A stretch of DNA of 64,000 nt from Desulforhabdus amnigena. GTDB taxonomy: Bacteria > Desulfobacterota > Syntrophobacteria > Syntrophobacterales > Syntrophobacteraceae. The notes beneath the pieces are model-generated. The model worked only from the letters and a program-made list of their open reading frames with translations. It made no database searches and had not been told where the DNA came from. The stretch lies in contig NZ_BSDR01000001.1 in assembly GCF_027925305.1 (NCBI RefSeq), forward strand, positions 4,420,501 through 4,484,500. Reading direction: 5' to 3'. Of this stretch, positions 52,581-59,871 are shown piece after piece; positions within the stretch are counted from its first letter, which is position 1, and every line of letters begins with the position of its first letter. The position numbers and the translations under genes are program-made.

Positions 52581-52795
52581 TTCAAGGCTTCCCAGTCTTC
52601 TTCCGCAACACTGCCAAATGGATCTATATATTGAATCGGCTTTCCAGTCAGCGGACGGCGCATATTCCCTGGTTCTTTGTGTTTGTGCCTGCGAACGATG
52701 ACCTCCACTTTATCTCCAGCCTGAAAGGGGAGTCCCTTGACTGTGAGAGTGCCATCCTTTGCGACTTCTGCTTCTGTTCTATAGGCTTGCTGCAT
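52577..52795 (-). CDS. VapB-like antitoxin
   Basis: A 72-residue protein with an N-terminal beta-rich segment (YRTEAEVAKDGTLTVKGLPF) of AbrB/SpoVT-like or related antitoxin character and a C-terminal PFGSVAEEDWEAL tail that would bind the PIN toxin. It overlaps vapC by four bases. The family is inferred mainly from position. Confidence 0.7.
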   Translation of the reverse strand: MQQAYRTEAEVAKDGTLTVKGLPFQAGDKVEVIVRRHKHKEPGNMRRPLTGKPIQYIDPFGSVAEEDWEALK

Positions 52796-52874
52796 TTTTG
52801 CCTCGTTTCTTCCTGCTGACCATTATCTCATTGATAAAACAATGAGATACACCGAGGAAACGATAAGGGTCCGC

Positions 52875-52990
52875 TTAGAGCCTATCCGAAAACCTTCCTC
52901 GGCAGCGGACACCCCCCTTCAATTCCCCCCTCGAGGGGGGGGACCAAGGGGGGTGTTGTAAAGTCCACAGGGGGGGCGGATAGGCTCTTA
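52875..52990. repeat. R1 palindromic MITE-like element, copy H
   Basis: TTAGAGCCTATCCGAAAACC, the centre CCCCCCTCGAGGGGGG and GCGGATAGGCTCTTAG. TA at both ends. The right end directly truncates a DUF1778 antitoxin remnant. Confidence 0.88.
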
Positions 52991-53120
52991 GTTCAGGCGA
53001 CCTCGACGATCTTTTCGTGGACTGCGGAGGGCATGCGGTCAGATATTCTTGCCCGCTAATCTGATCCGTGCCGTCGTCTACTTCTTTTCTTTAAAGAGGT
53101 AGCATCCGGGCGTCATTTTG
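52991..53120 (-). pseudogene. 5' remnant of a second DUF1778 antitoxin gene
   Basis: The minus strand reads RISDRMPSAVHEKIVEVA and then stops at the edge of R1 copy H. It aligns with ERIPARMPSEIYEKIVEAAR of the intact TacA, and the 5' untranslated bases (TTTAAAGAGGTAGCATCCGG on the plus strand) also resemble those of the intact gene. No toxin-binding tail remains here. Confidence 0.7.
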
Positions 53121-53145
53121 ACAATATCCCAATATCCCAGGGTTT

Positions 53146-53170
53146 TTAATCTGCGCCAATCTGCGGATCG
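53146..53170. repeat. R3 repeat
   Basis: TTAATCTGCGCCAATCTGCG followed by GATCG, upstream of the decayed nuclease gene. A shorter copy lacking the middle unit. Confidence 0.75.
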
Positions 53171-53239
53171 ACAGGATCGTGGAATATTCTTTTGCCCGAG
53201 AGCCTCCCGGGCACTACGCGGCATACGGCCGGACCTCCT

Positions 53240-53828
53240 TTATTCTACCCACACCTCTTGAAGTGACTTTGCTTCGAGCACCCGTTCGGCCCACTGGTCC
53301 AACTGTTCCGACGACGCAGACGCCAGGCGATCTTTCGCCCAGTCCGGCAGAGGACCAAAACGACGGGTCAGTATCTTCTCCAGGAGGCCACATTTTCCCT
53401 CCAGCTTCCCTTCCAGTTTTCCCTCGTGCCTTCCTTCCAGTCTTCCTTCCAGTTTTCCTTCTCGCCTCCCTTCCAATTTTCCTTCCTGAAACCCCTTATC
53501 CTTTATGTATTGAGCCAACATGGCGGTCTCCTCTCTCTCCGTCATCAGGCGGTCGTACTCTGTCAACTTTGTTCCGCAGGGTTCCCCCCCGTTGATTCCC
53601 CCCTTGAGGGGGGCAGGGGGGTGTTGTCTTGCCCGGCATAACAACTTTGACGGAGCAGTAGATGGCTTCACGCTCCTCGTCCCGGATTTTCGCGTAGACA
53701 TCGATGAAGTCCACATACTTGTCAAACAGCATCGGCGCCGCCAACCTGAAAAGTCCCAGGTACGCCTGCTGAATCACTTCCGCCCGCTCCTCCGGTTTAT
53801 AATCCATCTTCGGCAGCAGAATCTTCAC
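53240..53828 (-). pseudogene. Rpn-like (PD-(D/E)XK transposase-nuclease) gene, C-terminal part, broken by a MITE
   Basis: The minus strand reads KMDYKPEERAEVIQQAYLGL and FDKYVDFIDVYAKIRDEERE, then the frame is lost in a 101-bp insertion and resumes as DRLMTEREETAMLAQYIKD, followed by repeats of EGKLEGR and a C-terminal ILTRRFGPLPDWAKDRLASA. This matches the C-terminal half of Rpn/transposase_31 proteins; the N-terminal nuclease core is absent. Comparison with the paralogous fragment at 54644-55022 fixes the insertion point. Confidence 0.8.
53556..53660. mobile_element. 101-bp MITE-like element with TA duplication
   Basis: TA at 53556-53557 and 53659-53660 flank 101 bp with inverted ends (CTCTGTCAACTTTGTT on the left; AACAACTTTGACGGAGCAG on the right) and the centre CCCCCCTTGAGGGGGG. 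The centre resembles that of R1, but the ends differ. The insertion adds 103 bases, shifting the reading frame of the nuclease gene. Confidence 0.85.
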
Positions 53829-53871
53829 GATGGGATTGTGATGATCGTAATCCGCATCGTGCCCAACGGGA

Positions 53872-54135
53872 TTATTTCGGGCACGACGGCTCTTGCTTTC
53901 TGCGTGCGGACGCTTTTTGCATTGCGTCCTTCGGTTCCGGCGAATGGTCCGGCAAATGAAAAACTATGTCCGCCGCATTTTTCTTACCTTTTCCAAGTTT
54001 CTTGTAAAGAAAAGCGCCATCCAAATAGTGACTGTGTGCCAAAACTTCCTGCCGAATGTGTTCGCGAGTGTCCACTTCATGGATCAGTCGGCCGTACTTC
54101 AAAATCTGATGCTGGAGCAGCGGTGTGGCCCAGCT
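53872..54135 (-). pseudogene. Chimera of a nucleotidyltransferase fragment and a TacA tail
   Basis: The minus strand reads ATPLLQHQILKYGRLIHEVD and REHIRQEVLAHSHYLDGAFL, typical of the C-terminal part of MNT-type nucleotidyltransferase antitoxins, then continues directly as VFHLPDHSPEPKDAMQKASA, the tail of a DUF1778 antitoxin. The N-terminal catalytic GSxxxG part is missing (TAA lies just upstream). It is probably a deletion fusion of two antitoxin genes; a translated 76-residue product starting at ATG 54102 cannot be excluded. Confidence 0.65.
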
Positions 54136-54154
54136 TTAGATGTCATTCGACGGC

Positions 54155-54445
54155 TCAGACAGACATTTCTTTGTTGACTCTCTGAGTCTGCACGCCTTCT
54201 GCTTCTCGTCGTTTGGTGAAGATCAGTGTAGCGATCGGCATGGAATTCAATTCCAGTTTGGAAAGGTCGACCTGTTGACCGGCATCCTCAATCTCCATAC
54301 CGACGACTCGGCCCCGTTCATCGAAGTCCAGAACAATTCCTGGAGCCACTTCTTCCGATTCGATGCTCGTGCCGTCTGTAAATTCTATATAAAGCATGTC
54401 ATCATCAGGGTAATATTGAAAAACCATCGGGTTATCCTCTTTCAA
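54155..54445 (-). CDS. DUF2283-family protein
   Basis: A small acidic protein (about 96 residues) with the DUF2283 pattern: FQYYPDDDMLYIEFTDG, APGIVLDFDERGRVVGMEIE. The start at 54445 overlaps the stop of the neighbouring gene as ATGA; a second ATG seven codons in is an alternative start. DUF2283 genes often sit next to DUF4258 genes, which suggests a toxin-antitoxin-like pair with the gene upstream. Confidence 0.8.
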   Translation of the reverse strand: MKEDNPMVFQYYPDDDMLYIEFTDGTSIESEEVAPGIVLDFDERGRVVGMEIEDAGQQVDLSKLELNSMPIATLIFTKRREAEGVQTQRVNKEMSV

Positions 54446-54672
54446 GGTTTGAATCGCCGGTCGGCAAAGGCATTATGGACTGTTTGCCCATCCGGCTCCG
54501 TGACGACGCGAAGGTACTTGCCCCATTCAGGAATGAAGGCCCATTGCCGAATTCTCCCGTTGGGCTGTCTTTCCGTGCGGAGGGGATGATCTAAAACGTA
54601 TTGAATCCATTCCATCTTAAGGTAAGGCCGCCGCAAAAGCACGCTATAGGTGAAATATTCCGTGGTTTTCAT
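54442..54672 (-). CDS. DUF4258-like small protein
   Basis: About 76 residues: KTTEYFTYSVLLRRPYLKME, IQYVLDHPLRTERQPNGRIR, YLRVVTEPDGQTVHNAFADR. The arrangement fits a RelE-like DUF4258 fold, but the match is by eye. The start is ATG 54672, or ATG 54693. Coupled to the DUF2283 gene by a four-base overlap. It overlaps the tail of a nuclease remnant. Confidence 0.6.
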   Translation of the reverse strand: MKTTEYFTYSVLLRRPYLKMEWIQYVLDHPLRTERQPNGRIRQWAFIPEWGKYLRVVTEPDGQTVHNAFADRRFKP

Positions 54673-55022
54673 CTGTTGTGGCTTGTTGAACATTGCTTGT
54701 TAGAATTTCGGCGATGCGCCTTCCTTCCCGCCTTCCTTCCTGAAACCCCTTATCCTTTATGTATTGAGCCAATATGGCGGTCTCCTCTCTCTCCGTCATC
54801 AGGCGGTAGATGGCTTTACGTTCCTCGTCCAGGATTTCCGCGTAGACATCGATGAAGTCCACATACTTGTCAAACAACATCGGCGCCGCCAACCTCCTGC
54901 CTCACAAATTCGATACGTTCGAGTTGTCCGTAGGCCTGCAGCGCTTCCGGCAACAACCAGGAGAGGGCCTCTTTCGGGAAATCCAGGAAGACATTCTTGA
55001 AATTGTGGTCGTGCGCCTGCAT
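54644..55022 (-). pseudogene. Second Rpn-like nuclease remnant with internal deletion
   Basis: The N-terminal part MQAHDHNFKNVFLDFPKEAL and QAYGQLERIEFVRQE joins abruptly, in a different frame, to LAAPMLFDKYVDFIDVYAEI and RLMTEREETAILAQYIKDKG. The catalytic core between them, roughly 150-200 residues in intact relatives, is gone. The C-terminal part is very similar to the copy at 53240, which suggests the two are paralogues or duplicated parts. Confidence 0.75.
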
Positions 55023-55148
55023 GAGTTCTCCACGTCGTGCCCAACGGGATGATTTCGGGCACGGCAGCTCTTGCTTTCTGCGTGCGGACGCTTTTTGCAT
55101 TGCGACATCCCTGCGTCATCTTGACAATATCCCACTATCTCAAGGTCC

Positions 55149-55290
55149 TTAATCTGCGAAAATCTGCGTAATCTGCGGATGGAAAGGATCATAAGATACT
55201 GCCGCGACAAAGTATACAATTGCCGGTTCCTGTCACGGCTGGAAGCCGTTCGTACAAAAAATTGGCCGCGCACTTACAATTTTCGGTACT
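55149..55290. repeat. R3 repeat followed by a truncated R4
   Basis: R3 (AATCTGCGAAAATCTGCGTA, ending 55181) is followed by the inner part of R4 (TGCCGCGACAAAGTATACAA to ATTTTCGGTACTTAAG). Confidence 0.8.
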
Positions 55291-55296
55291 TAAGCT

Positions 55297-55432
55297 TGAT
55301 AGTCTCGCAAAAAGTCGCAAAAGGCCTTATTTCGTCATTCCGGCGAAAGCCGGAATCCAGTGTTTTTAGTTACTTACAAAACATCTGGACCCCGGTTTTC
55401 ACCGGGGTGACGACTTTTTACGAATCTATCAG
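55297..55432. repeat. Long inverted repeat element R5, copy 2
   Basis: TTGATAGTCTCGCAAAAAGT at the left and ACTTTTTACGAATCTATCAG at the right, with inner arms TCATTCCGGCGAAAGCCGG and CCCCGGTTTTCACCGGGG. It abuts the last codons of the HTH antitoxin gene. Confidence 0.8.
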
Positions 55433-55776
55433 GCTTGCAGCTGTTCTGTGTTGAGTCCCAGAGCCGAGGCAATTTTCTTGAGAGTAGAGGTACGGAGCCG
55501 GGCATCGGGACGCTCGAACTTGACGACAGCCGCCTGAGACACTCCCATACGGGTTGCCAGCTCTTTTTGAGTGATACCGAGGTGTTCCCTCCAAGCTTTG
55601 ACAAGTGGCTCATTCCGCAGGACATGCGCCTCGACGACTTCCTGGGGTATGCCGCAGGCGCGAGCCTTTTCGGCTTCCAGAAGGGGCTTGATGCGACGCC
55701 ATTCTTCCCAAGGTACCAGGACAAAGGCGGGTTCTCCGTCGTGTTTGATCGTTTGGTAGTCAGTAGGTGTGCTCAT
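55429..55776 (-). CDS. XRE-type antitoxin with N-terminal Phd-like segment
   Basis: A 115-residue protein whose C-terminal half is a Cro/C1-type helix-turn-helix (HLGITQKELATRMGVSQAAV) and whose N-terminus (HDGEPAFVLVPWEEWRRIKP) resembles the antitoxin strand of Phd/RelB-type proteins. AGGAGGT lies before the ATG. Its expected RelE-type partner upstream survives only as a 23-codon relic (55794-55865). The stop codon touches the R5 element, so the original C-terminus may be altered. Confidence 0.8.
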   Translation of the reverse strand: MSTPTDYQTIKHDGEPAFVLVPWEEWRRIKPLLEAEKARACGIPQEVVEAHVLRNEPLVKAWREHLGITQKELATRMGVSQAAVVKFERPDARLRTSTLKKIASALGLNTEQLQA

Positions 55777-55793
55777 CGCGTTTTTTTACCTCC

Positions 55794-55865
55794 TCAATGC
55801 CGACAATGCTGATTTCCTCCCTTCTTAATCTGCTTAAGCGCCTTGGGTTGCCAGATGACTTTCAT
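55794..55865 (-). pseudogene. 23-codon relic of a RelE/ParE toxin
   Basis: ATG at 55865 begins MKVIWQPKALKQIKK, like the N-terminus of RelE/ParE toxins, then ends after eight more residues at TGA 55794-55796. The GGAGGT that serves the antitoxin follows. The simplest reading is an internal deletion that kept the first 15 codons and the junction with the antitoxin. Confidence 0.6.
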
Positions 55866-56123
55866 TGTGGAGGTAATATAACTCGATATAACTTTTAATC
55901 AATAATAAAAGCTATATTGATCCTTGAATGATCTCTATTCTGTCTCACAAATTGAGGCGAAATCCGTCATGAGTTGCCATAAAACCATGTCCACGAATTG
56001 AAGATGAGCCTATTCCCAGGCGCAATCGATCACAAAACCCTAATCCCGAGAGGGCACAAGTTCAATCTGCGTCAACCTGCGTAATCTGCAGATGGAATTT
56101 TTTTGCCCACCCAATCCCCAGTG
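55866..56123. repeat. Gap with an R3 copy
   Basis: R3 at 56061-56094 (AATCTGCGTCAACCTGCGTA then ATCTGCAGATGG), preceded by ATCCCGAGAGGGCACAA, the sequence also found before the R3 copy at 43590. A/T-rich sequence (GATATAACTTTTAATC) near 55880-55920 may hold the promoter of the antitoxin operon. Confidence 0.6.
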
Positions 56124-56435
56124 CTACGTGGCGTATGGCCGGACTTCCTTTTCCAGGCGGTCGCCAAGCCGGCGGCGGGTCTCCTCCAGGTCATAGTCAG
56201 TCTGAAGCCCCATCCAGAAGCCTTCGCTCATCCCGAAGCAGCGGGCCAGCCCCAGAGCAGTGTCCGCAGTGATGGCACGCTTGCCGAGCACAATTTCGTT
56301 GATCCGCCGGGGTGGAACGCCGATCTCGCGGCCCAGCCTGTTTTGGCTGATGTTCATGGGTCTTAGAAATTCGTGCAGGAGCACTTCACCGGGGTGAATG
56401 TAGGGGTAATCCTTCCGCCATACAGGTTGCCTCAT
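56124..56435 (-). CDS. higA: HigA-type antitoxin without adjacent toxin
   Basis: A 103-residue XRE protein: YIHPGEVLLHEFLRPMNISQ, NRLGREIGVPPRRINEIVLG, ITADTALGLARCFGMSEGFW, the standard HigA/VapI pattern. I prefer ATG 56435; a TTG 12 bases upstream is an alternative. HigB normally precedes HigA, but the 100 bp upstream show no such frame, so the gene is solitary here. Confidence 0.85.
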   Translation of the reverse strand: MRQPVWRKDYPYIHPGEVLLHEFLRPMNISQNRLGREIGVPPRRINEIVLGKRAITADTALGLARCFGMSEGFWMGLQTDYDLEETRRRLGDRLEKEVRPYAT

Positions 56436-56538
56436 GAAATGAGTCAACTACAAACTCATTGTATGCAGAATTGAGTGGAGCCAGCATTCTGGGTTTTGCT
56501 TGTTCATCTTACAGTAAATATTAAAAAAAACATTCGGT

Positions 56539-57861
56539 TCAGTTCGTAATAAACGATTTCAGTTGATCCTCCAGGTCAAGAATAACTCCTGTCGAACATG
56601 CGACGCTCTCCAGACTGTCACCGGGTTTGCCATCAAGAATGTGTTGTCCTATGGTCCGATACATTAGATGATAAGTTAGCATTTTATTGATTCTTTTGCG
56701 CCGAAGGATGCGGTTCCGCCCTTCAGCCTGGTACTCTGATCCATTGGTCATCTTAACGGTTACATCATTTGCCCGAAGTTCGATGTAATCCTGAACACCA
56801 ACCCGCTGGCTACCCTCATCAGTGAGGGTCATCGTGAAAACGGCACCATTCATTAATTCGATAGTCACGTTTAGCGAACCATTTGTAAAAGGCTTTACAC
56901 TGGCTGATTGTACTGATGAGAACCGGTTGAGATAAAGGAAATGGTCAATCCAGTGGCAACCGTTGGAAACAAGACGAGTGCAGGAATTTGGCCAATTGTA
57001 CCAATGCAGTGCCGGTAATGGCACCTCATATACGATGCAGTGGTAGTTAATCGGCGCATCAGCGCGCTGCCCCAGGTCCTCAAAAGCAAAGTCGTTAAAG
57101 GGCAGATATCTTTTGTGGAAGCATGCGTAGAGTTTGCCTCCACCATGCATTGCTTCCAGGAGTTCCTCCAGTTGGGAGTGCGTGGTACAGATTGGTTTTT
57201 CGACCACTGCAACAGCATCATGGCGAAGCGCATGAATGGCAATTGGAGCATGTGTATGATGGAATCCGGCGATAAAATACACATCTGCCCTGTCATCAGG
57301 GGCAGGGTAGGGGGCGGTGCTCCAGGTTATGTGAGATGATGGATTGGGACCGATTTGGGTTGTGTCTATTTCATGAATGGACTTAATACAAACGCCTCTT
57401 GGGGTGTTGGGCAAAATGATTGTTTTGGCGTAATTGCCCAGACCGTATAGTACTGCCGACAGTTCTTTTGCCTTTAGTTTAGCAGATTGTAGGTTTAAAA
57501 AACGATATAGGATTTCAGGTCGTATCTGAGAACATTCCACGCTCTCCTGGGGAGATGGTGGCGGTGGCTGTTTTTCTGATGGGTTCTTACTGCGAGGAAA
57601 CTTTTTTCCGGAAGATCGATCAACATGCGTTAGCCATGCTTCCACCTCATCCAAGGCCGCGGAGCATGCTGCACAGTCAAGATTGAAGCCGGAATAGGGG
57701 TTCCAGCCATGTAGAGCATCCAACGTCGTTATTCTCTGCCAAAGATTGTGTTCTTGCCAATCCCAGTGGATAATACTTTCACTATCATTGAACTGTTCAG
57801 GCCCGCCCCAAAGCCGAACCAACTGTGATGGAATTGAAATCACCTCCGAACAGTATGGATG
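56539..57861 (-). pseudogene. 3' part of a Gfo/Idh/MocA-like oxidoreductase gene cut by IS110
   Basis: Reads HPYCSEVISIPSQLVRLWGG, then a linker rich in proline, then a Rossmann-type segment SAVLYGLGNYAKTIILP and a Gfo/Idh/MocA domain (AVVEKPICTTHSQLEELLEA; SNGCHWIDHFLYLNRF). It continues the frame of the fragment at 59431-59865 exactly once the 57866-59431 insertion is removed. GTG 57843 could start a 434-residue product from this fragment, so partial function is not excluded. The original protein would have about 586 residues and probably act on a nucleotide sugar. Confidence 0.82.
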
Positions 57862-57953
57862 GTTACCGTGAAAGTACTATGAGCTCTCGGGAACAGTCCA
57901 CCATCTCCGCTTTTGGGCGGATTGAAAAAAACCTGAGTTGTGGTAAGGTCTGT

Positions 57954-59174
57954 TCAGATCGCAGTGGGCAGCATATGGTACTGGCGCAAAGCCGCGATCC
58001 ATCGAGGAGCATTGCGCTGAACCATCAGCTCTTTGTAATCCACCTGTGAATCTCGATAAGGTACCCTGCGACTGAGCAGAATGAAAACGATTTTCAGAAT
58101 CTTATGAGCCAAAGCAATAATGGCGCGCTTGTGTCCCCGGCGTATGACAAGCCCCGAATACTTGCTTTGGAACATGCTTTTGGTACGACGTGCGGCATTG
58201 GCCATTTCGCACAACAGTCGTCGTACATATGGGTTGCCCTTGCGAATGCGACCGCTTTTTCGCTTTCCGGCGGATTCGTTATTGCCAGGGCAGACCCCGG
58301 CCCACGAGGCCAGACGCTGTGGGGAGCCGAAGGCCTCCATGTCCAGTCCGATCTCGACGATCAACATAGCCGCACCCACGGCATCGATTCCAGGTATGGT
58401 CTGGAGAAGGTCCAGAGCCCAGCGGTGAGACTCCAGTTCAGCCAGCAATTGGGTGTCGAATCGAGCGATACGGGCCTCGAGCTCACGGATGTGCTGGAGG
58501 ATTTCGCGCAGGACGAATCGATGGGCGGGAGTCAAATCGCCATCGAGTGCGTCGAGCAACTCCTCGGGAGTGGCTTTGAGCCTGGAGTTGGCAAACTCCA
58601 GCGCCTGCAGGGGTGTTCCGCCCTCGATCAAACATTCGATCATATGCCGGGCGGCTTGACCGTGAATATCACTGACCACCACGGAAAGACGTATTCCGCC
58701 ATCCGTGAGGACTTTATGAAGCCTGTTCTTTTCACTGGCAAGCATCCCAACCAGCTTCTGTCTCTCACGGGAAATCAGACGGAGGTTTCCCAGTTCTTCT
58801 GGAGGAATGAAGCTCCCGCGAAGCAGGCCGCAACGGGCCAGCATGGCCAGCCAGCGACTGTCGGCCACATCCGTTTTGCGACCGGGAACCTGCTTGACGT
58901 GTCGGGCATTGACAACGGCGGCAACGATTCCCTCGCGTTCCAAGGCCGAGTAGATGCTCTTCCAGTAGATGCCCGTGCTCTCCATGACCACAATTTCGGG
59001 GTTGGCGTCTCTGGCCCACCTGGCCAAAGCTCGCCGATCCCGCTTAAACGTACCGAAAGTCAGTGTTTCCGTGTGGATCGATCCGTCTTCCTGTTCCGCA
59101 ATCAGACAGGCCGTCACATGCTTTTGATGAACATCAAGGCCTATAGCGCTCTTGTGGATCGGTTCCAGTTCCAT
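57954..59174 (-). CDS. IS110-family DEDD transposase
   Basis: A 406-residue recombinase. The N-terminal RuvC-like DEDD domain shows IGLDVHQKHVTACLIAEQ (Asp), EIVVMESTGIYWKSIY (Glu) and KQVPGRKTDVADSRWLAML (Asp pair). The C-terminal Transposase_20 domain shows LLQTIPGIDAVGAAMLIVEI, ASWAGVCPGNNESAGKRKSG and the downstream serine region. The frame is intact. The start codon lies in an inverted repeat with the Shine-Dalgarno sequence in the loop. Confidence 0.95.
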   Translation of the reverse strand: MELEPIHKSAIGLDVHQKHVTACLIAEQEDGSIHTETLTFGTFKRDRRALARWARDANPEIVVMESTGIYWKSIYSALEREGIVAAVVNARHVKQVPGRKTDVADSRWLAMLARCGLLRGSFIPPEELGNLRLISRERQKLVGMLASEKNRLHKVLTDGGIRLSVVVSDIHGQAARHMIECLIEGGTPLQALEFANSRLKATPEELLDALDGDLTPAHRFVLREILQHIRELEARIARFDTQLLAELESHRWALDLLQTIPGIDAVGAAMLIVEIGLDMEAFGSPQRLASWAGVCPGNNESAGKRKSGRIRKGNPYVRRLLCEMANAARRTKSMFQSKYSGLVIRRGHKRAIIALAHKILKIVFILLSRRVPYRDSQVDYKELMVQRNAPRWIAALRQYHMLPTAI

Positions 59175-59221
59175 GTCCTCGACTCCTCCTGTAAAATGTA
59201 TGTTGAGATGGCGAGGACATG
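59172..59221 (-). promoter_or_regulatory. Inverted repeat covering the transposase start codon
   Basis: CATGTCCTCG (59172-59181 plus strand) and CGAGGACATG (59212-59221) are perfect complements. In the mRNA the stem would include the ATG, and the loop holds AGGAGGAG. Such hairpins limit transposase translation from read-through transcripts in several IS families. Confidence 0.65.
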
Positions 59222-59427
59222 TTTCGAATCAACCTGCGGGTGCCCGGCACCCGTGGCCCTATTACCGTGCGCTCTCTATAGAAGCAATCCGGGGTGCGAT
59301 GCGAAACAATGGGTCTCGTTAGCTGACTGGGTCCAAGCCACGTATTCACTTGCGCGACCTCGCCCTCGCCAGCTCCCTTTATACCACCTTTCATCATCAG
59401 GGGTGCCGCGAACATCTCGGCATGAAC
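59175..59427 (-). ncRNA. Candidate bridge RNA region of the IS110 element
   Basis: The 253-bp noncoding left end upstream of the recombinase gene is where IS110-group elements such as IS621 encode the bridge RNA that pairs with target and donor DNA. A strong hairpin GGGTGCC/GGCACCC lies near 59238-59255. The assignment rests on position and family; loops pairing to the target have not been worked out. Confidence 0.4.
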
Positions 59428-59430
59428 GTT

Positions 59431-59865
59431 AGTTCCTATAAAGAGAACAGTAGAATCGGCGGGAATGCCTCCTGCAGGACCGGCGAGCACACGACCAATA
59501 CCGGCAACCATCGCCTTTGCGTTGCGAGCTTTTTCCTTCCTGCGTGAAATGATTTTGCGTACAACTTCGCGTAAACCTATTTCCTTCGTGTAATTAAAAA
59601 CCATGCGAAGGCTATTTCGCCTGACAAAATATTGATTTGAAATCGGATACAAGACGACATTTTTTGAAACTTCAATCAGATAACTGTCTTTATTCCGGTG
59701 TGGCAGAAGAAACCCAGAATTCCATTTTGTACCGATCAATATCGACTGAAAGGCGAGGTTGTGATTCAATGGTTTCATAAGCCAGAAATTTCCAGGTCTC
59801 AGTAAGCCGAGCGGTGGGACGAAACTCTTTTTGCAGCACTGGTTGGATGAGACATATTTAATCAC
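59431..59865 (-). pseudogene. 5' part of the oxidoreductase gene cut by IS110
   Basis: 145 codons from ATG 59865 to FIGTN, including VVRKIISRRKEKARNAKAMV and GPAGGIPADSTVLFIGTN. Beyond that the frame enters the IS and ends at 59134. The region resembles the N-terminal substrate-binding part of sugar-nucleotide oxidoreductases of polysaccharide clusters. Its start lies six bases after the glycosyltransferase gene on the same strand ends upstream, so the locus was once an operon with the glycosyltransferases. Confidence 0.75.
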
Positions 59866-59871
59866 AAACTT

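Larger units (their letters stand above)
57866..59431 (-). mobile_element. IS110-family insertion sequence, about 1.57 kb
   Basis: Both host junctions carry TAAC (minus strand: GGAACTAAC at 59436-59428 and CGGTAAC at 57868-57862). Removing one copy and the element restores an uninterrupted reading frame across the host gene (FIGTN joined to HPYCSEV). There are no terminal inverted repeats, as expected for this family. The element holds one transposase gene, 253 bp upstream of it and 88 bp downstream. Confidence 0.85.

Noticed and set aside
10319-56094. R3 copies as transcription factor operators
   Set aside because: They occur inside coding regions, at gene ends and in both orientations, which fits a mobile repeat better than an operator.
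56448-56538. A HigB toxin remnant upstream of higA
   Set aside because: The short frames in this stretch show no resemblance to HigB on either strand.
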